DNA of 27,767 nt from a virus. The translations under genes and the position numbers were made by a program. Numbering within the stretch: the stretch's first letter is position 1; each line of letters starts with the position of its first letter. Of the stretch, positions 5,908 to 10,987 are shown one piece after another. A model generated the notes under the pieces. That model was not told the origin of the DNA, did no database searches, and was given only the letters and a program-made list of their open reading frames with translations. The DNA lies in IMG/VR virus record IMGVR_UViG_3300024185_000034, positions 1 through 27,767 of that record; one strand, written 5' to 3'.

Positions 5908-6309
5908 TTAAGCCTTATATCTTTCTACTGTTCTTATTGCTATCTCTAATATTTCAGCTATATCTTTATTACTTATGCTTGGTTTTAGATTTAATATCTC
6001 TCTAACCTTCTCTTTAGTCTTTACTTTAGCTTCTCTACTTATCTCTCTTATCTTAACATCTATATCTAAGCTTCTTCTCATATCTGCTAAATACTTTTCT
6101 TGTCTTTGCTTATATTCTTTATTCCAATTATATGTATGATGATGTATCCAACTCATAGGTTTATTATAATCTTCAAAGTTACTTATGTAATGCCTAGACC
6201 AAATATCATCTGGTTTAGACATCCACACAAACTCATAACCATCATATATTACTTTATGGTTAGTTACTTCTTTAAGGTTCTTTAATTGTTCTGTAGTCCA
6301 GTTAGTCAT
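5908..6309 (-). CDS. HTH-containing hypothetical protein
   Basis: A 133-residue protein. The last ~30 residues (NLKPSISNKDIAEILEIAIR then TVERYKA) have the helix-turn-helix pattern of small sequence-specific DNA-binding proteins. The central part is a long charged helix (about residues 65-100). The N-terminus, with several Trp and a HHHTYNWN segment, may be a separate domain that I do not recognise. It is the last gene of the leftward operon before the GIY-YIG promoter. Its start follows the upstream stop by one base (TAATATG). A regulator of early or late transcription is plausible, but the HTH at the very end is the only functional evidence. Confidence 0.6.
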   Translation of the reverse strand: MTNWTTEQLKNLKEVTNHKVIYDGYEFVWMSKPDDIWSRHYISNFEDYNKPMSWIHHHTYNWNKEYKQRQEKYLADMRRSLDIDVKIREISREAKVKTKEKVREILNLKPSISNKDIAEILEIAIRTVERYKA

Positions 6310-6310
6310 A

Positions 6311-6424
6311 TTAATAATATATATAGTTAAACAACTCTCTACCTAAGAACTCTATTATTTTAAATCCTGTGTAAACCATAGATACTGTTGTATATAGTAT
6401 TACAAATAATGTTTTATATCTCAT
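6311..6424 (-). CDS. 37-residue single-membrane-segment peptide
   Basis: The peptide starts MRYKTLFVILYTTVSMVYTG and ends FLGRELFNYIYY. It is basic at the N-terminus, followed by a hydrophobic stretch long enough to span a membrane or act as a signal anchor. It starts after TAA-GAT-ATG, the junction used by three genes of this operon, and its stop leads into the next gene by TAATATG. The tight packing supports translation. A small membrane effector is possible; function unknown. Confidence 0.5.
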   Translation of the reverse strand: MRYKTLFVILYTTVSMVYTGFKIIEFLGRELFNYIYY

Positions 6425-6427
6425 ATC

Positions 6428-6574
6428 TTAATTTGTTAAATGTTTTTGTCTTATAATTCTTATTCTTAACTTTAACTGTAATTCACTTAGGTATGCTAAG
6501 CTTAGATAGTAATTAATATCTTTAACTTCTGTAGAGTGGTCTATAATATAATCTATCATCTGTCTTCTATACAT
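6428..6574 (-). CDS. 48-residue hypothetical protein
   Basis: The peptide starts MYRRQMIDYIIDHSTEVKDI and ends IRIIRQKHLTN, a helical and basic small protein. It lies between the methyltransferase gene and the membrane peptide, separated from each by the same three bases (TAA-GAT-ATG). No family recognised. Operon packing and good amphipathicity (ELQLKLRIRII) support a real gene. Confidence 0.55.
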   Translation of the reverse strand: MYRRQMIDYIIDHSTEVKDINYYLSLAYLSELQLKLRIRIIRQKHLTN

Positions 6575-6577
6575 ATC

Positions 6578-7288
6578 TTATAATTTATTAATTCTTTCTT
6601 TTGCTATCTCAAAATACTTATTATCCATTTCTATACCTATGAAGTTTCTTTTAGTATTAACACAAGCTACACCTGTACTACCAGAACCCATTGTGAAATC
6701 TAAAACAGTTTCACCTTCGTTGGTGTAGGTTTTAATTAAGTACTCCATTAATGGTACGGGTTTTTGTGTCGGGTGCAATCCTCTTTGTTGTTTGAAGTCT
6801 AAAACTCTCTTTGGTAATCTATCCCCTTTGTTAATTGTTGTTGTTGTTTTTGATTTAGTTCCTTGTATTTCAAATGTCCTTTCTTTTTTATCTCTAGTTA
6901 TTGTGTAAGGTTTTCCTTGCGTCTTTTGAGGATTATATAAACATTGTTTTTTATAAAACACGCTAATTATCTCAATGTCATTTAATGGCTGTTTTTTTGC
7001 TAAAAAAGGGTTTACTCCTTGTGGTTTTCTGTAAATCCAATCATACTTATAATTTTTAATGTTGCTCATTCTTAAAGCACTACTAAACGGCTCACTACCA
7101 AACAATACTATTGCACCATTAGGCTTTATTATCCTGTTAATCTGTTCCCACATAGGCTCGAAGGGTATCACGCTATCCCACTTACAAGCTGTTGTACCAT
7201 ACGGAGGGTCTGTTATAATAGCATCAATGCTACCTGAAGGTATTAACTTCATTTGTTCTAAACACTCTCCTTTTATTAAATTTATCAT
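6578..7288 (-). CDS. Beta-class DNA methyltransferase (N6-adenine or N4-cytosine)
   Basis: A 236-residue enzyme that transfers methyl from S-adenosylmethionine to an exocyclic amino group of DNA. The catalytic motif DPPY is at residues 27-30 (IITDPPYGTTACKWD). The AdoMet-binding motif I comes late (VLDFTMGSGSTGVAC, near 195-209), preceded by HPTQKPVPLMEYLI. This order defines the beta class (N6_N4_Mtase). No restriction enzyme is adjacent, so it is probably a solitary phage methylase protecting phage DNA from host restriction or marking it for replication or packaging. Target base and site cannot be read from sequence. A small insertion with Thr/Lys runs (KSKTTTTINKGD) is seen mid-protein. 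Confidence 0.9.
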   Translation of the reverse strand: MINLIKGECLEQMKLIPSGSIDAIITDPPYGTTACKWDSVIPFEPMWEQINRIIKPNGAIVLFGSEPFSSALRMSNIKNYKYDWIYRKPQGVNPFLAKKQPLNDIEIISVFYKKQCLYNPQKTQGKPYTITRDKKERTFEIQGTKSKTTTTINKGDRLPKRVLDFKQQRGLHPTQKPVPLMEYLIKTYTNEGETVLDFTMGSGSTGVACVNTKRNFIGIEMDNKYFEIAKERINKL

Positions 7289-7291
7289 ATC

Positions 7292-7774
7292 TTATAGTTT
7301 ACCAGTTAAATGTCTTTCTAATCCCGCTAATGCCCTCCAAGCTACTTTGGCTAGGTGTAATGTACCATCATCATCTATAGGGTTTATAGTGTGGTCTATT
7401 AGGTGTCTAGTTAAAGCATCGTACTCATCTTTAGACTTATCCATATCCCAATGTAACGGTTTGTCTGGATGATGTTGGTCATTACCTGCTTGACTACACT
7501 TAGCAACCTCTTTTAAGGCATTTGGAAAGTATTTTAATACTCCACTAAATACTGGTGTAGCTTTTCTCTCTTCTGCCTTTAGAATAGCATCTGCTACTAT
7601 CCTTGAGTCTGTGCAGGAATAAGAAGGGTCTAGTTCTTCTGTAGGTTTATTAAAACCATTAAGCATATCTTGCTCGTAGTGTTCTCCAGTATTACCATTT
7701 TGCTCTATAGTTCTTATTCTTCTTTCGTGTTCTGCTGATTCTAGCATCTCTATTTGTTTTTCTCTTGTATTCAT
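7292..7774 (-). CDS. DUF5664-type (d)NTP phosphohydrolase-like protein
   Basis: A 160-residue protein. The C-terminal part (about 75-156) follows the pattern of the family named dATP/dGTP diphosphohydrolase N-terminal (DUF5664), an all-alpha MazG-like fold: VFSGVLKYFPNALKEVAKCS, then HWDMDKSKDEYDALTRHLID with H124, an acidic DDDG, and LHLAKVAWRALAGLERHL with H140. Members include MazZ of phage S-2L, which acts on purine nucleotides. Here a dNTP-pool role is inferred. The first 70 residues are polar and probably a flexible extension. It sits between the DnaA-like and methyltransferase genes, consistent with DNA metabolism. No PurZ or DNA polymerase lies in this window, so base substitution cannot be claimed. 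Confidence 0.7.
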   Translation of the reverse strand: MNTREKQIEMLESAEHERRIRTIEQNGNTGEHYEQDMLNGFNKPTEELDPSYSCTDSRIVADAILKAEERKATPVFSGVLKYFPNALKEVAKCSQAGNDQHHPDKPLHWDMDKSKDEYDALTRHLIDHTINPIDDDGTLHLAKVAWRALAGLERHLTGKL

Positions 7775-8190
7775 TATCTTATTATTTTTAGTATTTTATT
7801 TAAATGGTTTAAGTCTTTCTGCATTAGAGCATTAAAAACTTCTCTTCTTACATCACTTATAACACTTTTTTTAGCTAACCTACTATTTTGGTATGTATCT
7901 GTAGCTTCTACTATAGCTCTTAGTTCTGTATAGTAAGATTTATACTTAGGCATTACTTCTAAATCATTATCTACTACTTTTATAGAATGTATAACGTTAT
8001 CGTGTTTCTGACCAAATAAGTCAGCTATATCCTGCAAAGTCATACCAGTAAGCTCTCTTATTATCTTACAAGCATACATTCTAGGTCTAACTATATTAGT
8101 TTTTCTACTCTTTACTCTACAATCAGTCTCGAAGTATTTGTTTACTTGTGTTATTGTTTCTTTCGCTATCTCGTACTGTTCCTTTGTCAT
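7774..8190 (-). CDS. DnaA domain IV-like DNA-binding protein
   Basis: A 138-residue protein whose residues ~11-75 closely follow the C-terminal, DNA-box-binding domain of DnaA: the VNKYFETDC lead, the VKSRKTNIVRPRMYACKIIR basic loop and helix, RELTGMTLQDIADLFGQKHD, and NVIHSIKVV corresponding to the DnaA signature (usually RDHSTVIHA). The AAA+ domain is absent. Such stand-alone domains occur in phages and may mark the phage origin or compete with host DnaA. The C-terminal 50 residues are helical and unassigned. The stop overlaps the next start (TAATG). Adjacency to dNTP and methylation genes fits a replication role, which remains inference. Confidence 0.75.
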   Translation of the reverse strand: MTKEQYEIAKETITQVNKYFETDCRVKSRKTNIVRPRMYACKIIRELTGMTLQDIADLFGQKHDNVIHSIKVVDNDLEVMPKYKSYYTELRAIVEATDTYQNSRLAKKSVISDVRREVFNALMQKDLNHLNKILKIIR

Positions 8191-8254
8191 ATTCTTCTAG
8201 TTTACAATAGCAACCGCCAATCCTAAGATGGCAGTCGCATATTCTTTGTTGCAT
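8123..8254 (-). CDS. Possible 43-residue Cys-rich peptide
   Basis: An ORF starts one base after the preceding stop (TAATATG), a junction used repeatedly in this window. It encodes MQQRICDCHLRIGGCYCKLE, followed by a polar tail. Four cysteines in two CxC pairs suggest metal binding. It overlaps the DnaA-like gene by 68 bp in another frame, long for this genome, so it may instead be only a leader. Confidence is therefore low. Confidence 0.3.
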   Translation of the reverse strand: MQQRICDCHLRIGGCYCKLEEYDKGTVRDSERNNNTSKQILRD

Positions 8255-8255
8255 A

Positions 8256-8609
8256 TTATATTTCATCTATTTGAGCTTGAGCATTCTTTAAGTACTCTTC
8301 TTTATTAGTCTCGTAATCACTTAAAAGACCTTCTATAATAACTAATTCATCTAAATCTAACTTAGATATAGTACTTATTACAGAATCTATCTTATTTAGT
8401 ATATTAGTAGTCATTTCTGGGTCTGATTGATATACTGAATCAAACTCTTCTCTTACTATAGGTTCTAACATACCGTTAACCCTATTTATCTGCTGTTTTA
8501 AGCTACCTTTGTATCTATTTGTTAATACTAGCTCTTCGTTAGCTTCTAATAGCAACTGAGAGGTTAATACTGACTTTAAATAACTAATTGTTTCTTTACT
8601 TACCTCCAT
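8256..8609 (-). CDS. 117-residue helical hypothetical protein
   Basis: An acidic, almost wholly helical protein: LKSVLTSQLLLEANEELVLT near the start, then TTNILNKIDSVISTISKLDL, ending KEEYLKNAQAQIDEI. It has heptad-like spacing of Leu and Ile, consistent with a coiled-coil or helical bundle. No family recognised. Its start shares bases with the stop of the 48-residue gene upstream (TAATG). It is in the middle of the leftward operon between the HNH endonuclease and DnaA-like genes, so it may be a replication accessory or simply an early protein. Confidence 0.6.
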   Translation of the reverse strand: MEVSKETISYLKSVLTSQLLLEANEELVLTNRYKGSLKQQINRVNGMLEPIVREEFDSVYQSDPEMTTNILNKIDSVISTISKLDLDELVIIEGLLSDYETNKEEYLKNAQAQIDEI

Positions 8610-8755
8610 TATAATCCTGTGTTTATGTTATTATCCATTACTTGTATTATATGTCTATATACACTTTTCTCTTGTTCCCCAATTAAATCAACTCCGTTTG
8701 CGAAGAATCTAAAGTGGTCTTTCTTGTCTGTTGCTCTTAATTCAAATTTATTCAT
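8609..8755 (-). CDS. 48-residue hypothetical protein
   Basis: The peptide starts MNKFELRATDKKDHFRFFAN and continues GVDLIGEQEKSVYRHIIQVM. The composition is balanced and protein-like. It overlaps the HNH endonuclease end by eight bases (ATGAATAA, the same geometry as ATGAGTAA in the terminase block) and the next gene by TAATG. These overlaps support translation. No family recognised. Confidence 0.6.
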   Translation of the reverse strand: MNKFELRATDKKDHFRFFANGVDLIGEQEKSVYRHIIQVMDNNINTGL

Positions 8756-9266
8756 CTTTACTGGTTTTAATTATTAAACTTAATTCTCTTTGATATGCTT
8801 CAGAAGCATCTTTTTCTTTATTAAATAAACCTATACACTTACGCTTTCCGTTTATGGTTATTTGAGCTCTCCACTTGCTCCTAGCTTTATCCCAATTAAC
8901 ACCTGTATATTTACTTGTACCTTTCTTAATATCTTTAACGGTGTTAAACCTTTGAGTTACAATTCTAAGGTTGTCTAACTTGTTATTGGTTTTGTTGCTA
9001 TCAATATGGTCTACAACTATCTTACGACTACCAATCTTATGGTTTAAGAACTCAATAGCTACAAGTGTATGTATCTTTACGGTATAACCTTTACCTTCAT
9101 TAAAAAGTACAACGTGAAAATAACCGTTAGCGTCTAAGTTTTCTTTTAATATTTTTTCTTTAACAGTCTTCCCAGTAGAACTTAACCTTTTTAGGCTTTT
9201 TACTCTACCTAAACTACTGACTTGATACTTACCTTCGTAACCCTTAATATCCTTAAATATCTCCAT
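8748..9266 (-). CDS. HNH homing endonuclease (NUMOD4-HNH-AP2)
   Basis: A 172-residue homing-type endonuclease with three modules. NUMOD4 at ~1-25 (EIFKDIKGYEGKYQVSSLGR) is a DNA-binding motif of these enzymes. The HNH core is at ~65-105: H66, then VVDHIDSNKTNNKLDNLRIV with D86-H87 and Asn ligands. An AP2-like three-strand domain at ~118-160 (SKYTGVNWDKARSKWRAQIT, then IGLFNKEKDASEAYQREL) would add specificity. It overlaps the upstream gene by 14 bp in another frame, and the next gene by eight. Such genes are usually selfish insertions. Here it sits inside an operon with overlapping neighbours on both sides, so it is well integrated or captured. Confidence 0.9.
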   Translation of the reverse strand: MEIFKDIKGYEGKYQVSSLGRVKSLKRLSSTGKTVKEKILKENLDANGYFHVVLFNEGKGYTVKIHTLVAIEFLNHKIGSRKIVVDHIDSNKTNNKLDNLRIVTQRFNTVKDIKKGTSKYTGVNWDKARSKWRAQITINGKRKCIGLFNKEKDASEAYQRELSLIIKTSKDE

Positions 9267-9519
9267 TTCTATTTGATTTTAATTGCATAACACTTCTAAA
9301 AAAATGTTTATCTTGCACTAAGTTGTGCTTTATAAACTTCTCTATTAAATAATACTCAGATAAAAACATCTCTAGTGAGTATCTAATTAATTGCTCGTTA
9401 TCAGAACCTTTCTCTTCTATATGTTTAAGGAAATGATAACTTCCGTCAGTATCTTTCTCCATAAATACTGTTACCTTACTTTTGCTATTTTCGTAACTCG
9501 CCAAGTCCTCTACTCTCAT
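9253..9519 (-). CDS. 88-residue hypothetical protein
   Basis: A small protein with a beta-like start (SKVTVFMEKDTDGSYHFLKH) and a helical middle (LIRYSLEMFLSEYYLIEKFI). No family recognised. It is the first gene downstream of the early promoter at 9549-9579, with a leader of roughly 25 nt, so it is probably among the most highly made early proteins of this operon. Its last codons overlap the HNH gene start, which may indicate the 3' end was rebuilt when the endonuclease entered. Confidence 0.6.
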   Translation of the reverse strand: MRVEDLASYENSKSKVTVFMEKDTDGSYHFLKHIEEKGSDNEQLIRYSLEMFLSEYYLIEKFIKHNLVQDKHFFRSVMQLKSNRNGDI

Positions 9520-9548
9520 AATTTTAGTTTTTAATTGTTAATAGGTTG

Positions 9549-9579
9549 CAATAATACGAAAAATAAATGACATACGCAA
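9549..9579 (-). promoter_or_regulatory. Early leftward promoter, copy 2
   Basis: On the minus strand, TTG (9579-9577), 20 bp and TATTATTG (9556-9549), one mismatch to TAnnTTTG. The spacer begins CGTATGTCATTTATTTTTCG, nearly identical to the copy at 10120 and similar to 5874. It drives the long operon from 9519 down to about 5908. Confidence 0.7.
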
Positions 9580-9580
9580 A

Positions 9581-9874
9581 TTATCTTTCATAATAATCTA
9601 AATAATCTTGTGTTTCTTGTATTTCTAATGAATCTCTCATATAGACTGTATGTAATTCTACTACATAATCAAATAGTTCCGTCATAGCTTTAGATTGTAT
9701 AGGTAATGGCATATCATCTGCCTTAGAATACACTTCTATGGTAAATAAACAATCCCAAGAGGTAAACCTTACATCTACGTCGTATTCTCCGTCTGAATAC
9801 ACTATATCCACTCCTTCGTGGTCTATTTCTGGATGTATTCCTTTTACTGCTTCAATAATTTCTTTTTGTGTCAT
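9581..9874 (-). CDS. 97-residue acidic hypothetical protein
   Basis: A protein with an alternating beta-like core (VDIVYSDGEYDVDVRFTSWD, then CLFTIEVYSKADD) and a helical, acidic C-terminus (FDYVVELHTVYM, ending QDYLDYYER). The strong negative charge and compact size resemble DNA-mimic or inhibitor proteins, but that is only a loose impression. It overlaps the upstream gene by four bases (ATGA) and ends two bases before the next early promoter, so it forms a two-gene unit with the gene at 9871. Confidence 0.6.
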   Translation of the reverse strand: MTQKEIIEAVKGIHPEIDHEGVDIVYSDGEYDVDVRFTSWDCLFTIEVYSKADDMPLPIQSKAMTELFDYVVELHTVYMRDSLEIQETQDYLDYYER

Positions 9875-10116
9875 CTTTTTTTCTTCTTTTTAATTAAATA
9901 ATCTTTTTCTGGTATGCCTTCTATATTAGTAAACCTAGTTTTTAACTCCATTCTAGCAAAAGACTTTCTTAATCCATCACTACGAACTATTGTATCTATA
10001 GAGTTAATAATATACCTGCCTGTACACTCTGTTTGTACTATCTCGTATATCTGATTGGTATTCAGACACTTAAACTTCCTAAATGTTATTATATTGTTTG
10101 AATCTAGTAATTCCAT
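9871..10116 (-). CDS. 81-residue hypothetical protein, probably leaderless
   Basis: A basic protein beginning MELLDSNNIITFRKFKCLNT and ending in an Lys/Arg run (YLIKKKKKR). The middle looks beta-rich (QIYEIVQTECTGRYIINSID). No family recognised. I use the ATG at 10116; a TTG at 10122 in the same frame lies inside the -7 box and is unlikely. The ATG begins only four bases past the -7 element, so the mRNA would start at or next to the start codon. It is the first gene of the leftward region, diverging from the late operon. Confidence 0.6.
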   Translation of the reverse strand: MELLDSNNIITFRKFKCLNTNQIYEIVQTECTGRYIINSIDTIVRSDGLRKSFARMELKTRFTNIEGIPEKDYLIKKKKKR

Positions 10117-10119
10117 ATG

Positions 10120-10150
10120 CAATACTACGAAAAATAAATGACATACACAA
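10120..10150 (-). promoter_or_regulatory. Early leftward promoter, copy 3
   Basis: On the minus strand, TTG (10150-10148), 20 bp and TAGTATTG (10127-10120). The spacer starts TGTATGTCATTTATTTTTCG, almost identical to the copy at 9549. It is divergent from the late-region motif at 10169, and the two elements are only about 20 bp apart. Confidence 0.65.
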
Positions 10151-10168
10151 GTTTTAACACACTTATTT

Positions 10169-10188
10169 TAAAAATAGTTATCTTATTA
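10169..10188 (+). promoter_or_regulatory. Late-region motif, copy 2
   Basis: TAAAAATAGTTATCTTATTA lies 14 bp before the ATG at 10203 and heads the whole late structural block. It matches copy 1 over its full length. It sits back-to-back with early promoter copy 3, so the 10117-10202 gap is the early/late switch point of the genome. Confidence 0.6.
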
Positions 10189-10202
10189 TACAAAAATAAT
10201 AT

Positions 10203-10919
10203 ATGGACAACGGTTTTAATTTAAGTATTCCTAAGACGTTAAGAGGTGTAAAGCTGCATCAGTGGGTTAAATTTATGGAAATCCACCAGAAAAACAAAGA
10301 TAATGAAACTTCTGAGTTTTTAGATAAGAAAATGATTGAAATATTATGTGATGTAAGCTTAAAAGAACTAGCATTAATACCTATAGCATCATTTGACACT
10401 GTTTTAGCTCATTTATACGACGTTTTAAACACTGAAGTAGATTTAGTTAATACATTTAAAATGGTAGGCTCTGATGGCGTAGAAGTAGAGTTTGGTATTA
10501 TACCTAACCTAGATAAAATGACTTATGGAGAATGGGAAGACTTAGAAAACTATATATTTGACCAAAAGAATCTACATAGAGCAATGGCTGTACTATACAG
10601 ACCATTAGTATATCAAATAGGAGGTAAATACAGAGTACATCCTTATCAAGGTACTGAGTTCTACGCAGATTTAATGAAAGAGATGCCAGTAGATATAGCT
10701 TTAGGTGCTAGGGTTTTTTTTTATCGTTTAGTGAAAAAATTAGGGAGCTATACAATGGACTCTATACTCAAACAATATCAACAGGAGCAGAAAGAGGGCA
10801 AGGACTCTCACAAGCATTCGGAAAAAAGTGGGGAGGATATCAAGCAATATTTGCTCTTGCAGAAGGAGATGTCAGAAGAATTGACGAAGTTACAAAACTC
10901 CCACTTCATCAATGTTTAA
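10203..10919 (+). CDS. Tail assembly chaperone, zero-frame product (G-like)
   Basis: A 238-residue protein at the head of the late operon, upstream of the tape-measure gene. Residues 1-171 are a mixed, well-folded sequence (FNLSIPKTLRGVKLHQWVKF near the start; MTYGEWEDLENYIFDQKN in the middle; PVDIALGARVFFYRLVKKLG). The last ~55 residues turn polar and Lys/Glu-rich (KQYQQEQKEGKDSHKHSEKS). Siphophages encode a chaperone that coats the tape measure and is made in two forms by frameshifting. Here a T9 run at codons 171-174 offers such a shift and the alternate frame is strongly protein-like. Family identity is inferred from position and architecture, not from a signature motif. Confidence 0.7.
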   Translation: MDNGFNLSIPKTLRGVKLHQWVKFMEIHQKNKDNETSEFLDKKMIEILCDVSLKELALIPIASFDTVLAHLYDVLNTEVDLVNTFKMVGSDGVEVEFGIIPNLDKMTYGEWEDLENYIFDQKNLHRAMAVLYRPLVYQIGGKYRVHPYQGTEFYADLMKEMPVDIALGARVFFYRLVKKLGSYTMDSILKQYQQEQKEGKDSHKHSEKSGEDIKQYLLLQKEMSEELTKLQNSHFINV

Positions 10920-10987
10920 TGTACCTAGAGTTCGTTAAAGAGAAGAATGAATTAGAAAATAAGTTAATAAAACAAAGTACAAGATAA
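10203..10987 (+). CDS. Tail assembly chaperone, -1 frameshift product (GT-like)
   Basis: If ribosomes slip back one base in the T9 run (10714-10722), reading continues from about 10721 to TAA at 10985-10987, giving about 261 residues. The new extension reads SFSEKIRELYNGLYTQTIST, then FGKKWGGYQAIFALAEGDVR, then LPLHQCLMYLEFVKEKNE, and looks like a genuine folded domain. In that frame a TAG stop (10708-10710) lies just before the T run, so entry is possible only at the run. Its stop overlaps the next gene start as TAATG, the junction used between many real gene pairs here, whereas the zero-frame stop leaves a 67-bp gap. A homopolymer sequencing error is the main alternative. Confidence 0.65.
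10713..10722 (+). other. Candidate -1 frameshift slippery site
   Basis: G followed by nine T. In the zero frame it is GTT-TTT-TTT-T, so both P- and A-site tRNA-Phe can re-pair after a one-base backward slip (T-TTT-TTT type heptamer). A -1 frame TAG lies three bases upstream. I did not identify a convincing downstream pseudoknot by eye. Confidence 0.6.

Noticed and set aside
7059-7472. 137-residue rightward open frame across the methyltransferase and DUF5664 genes
   Set aside because: It spans two genes on the other strand with strong motifs, and has no promoter or neighbour support.
8602-8640. DnaA-box-like TTATCCATT
   Set aside because: A single imperfect match inside coding sequence; not a cluster and not in the non-coding gap.
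10191-10198. Extra leftward -7 box TATTTTTG near the late start
   Set aside because: No TTG at a usable distance upstream (nearest leaves about 9 bp), and it overlaps the leader of the late gene.
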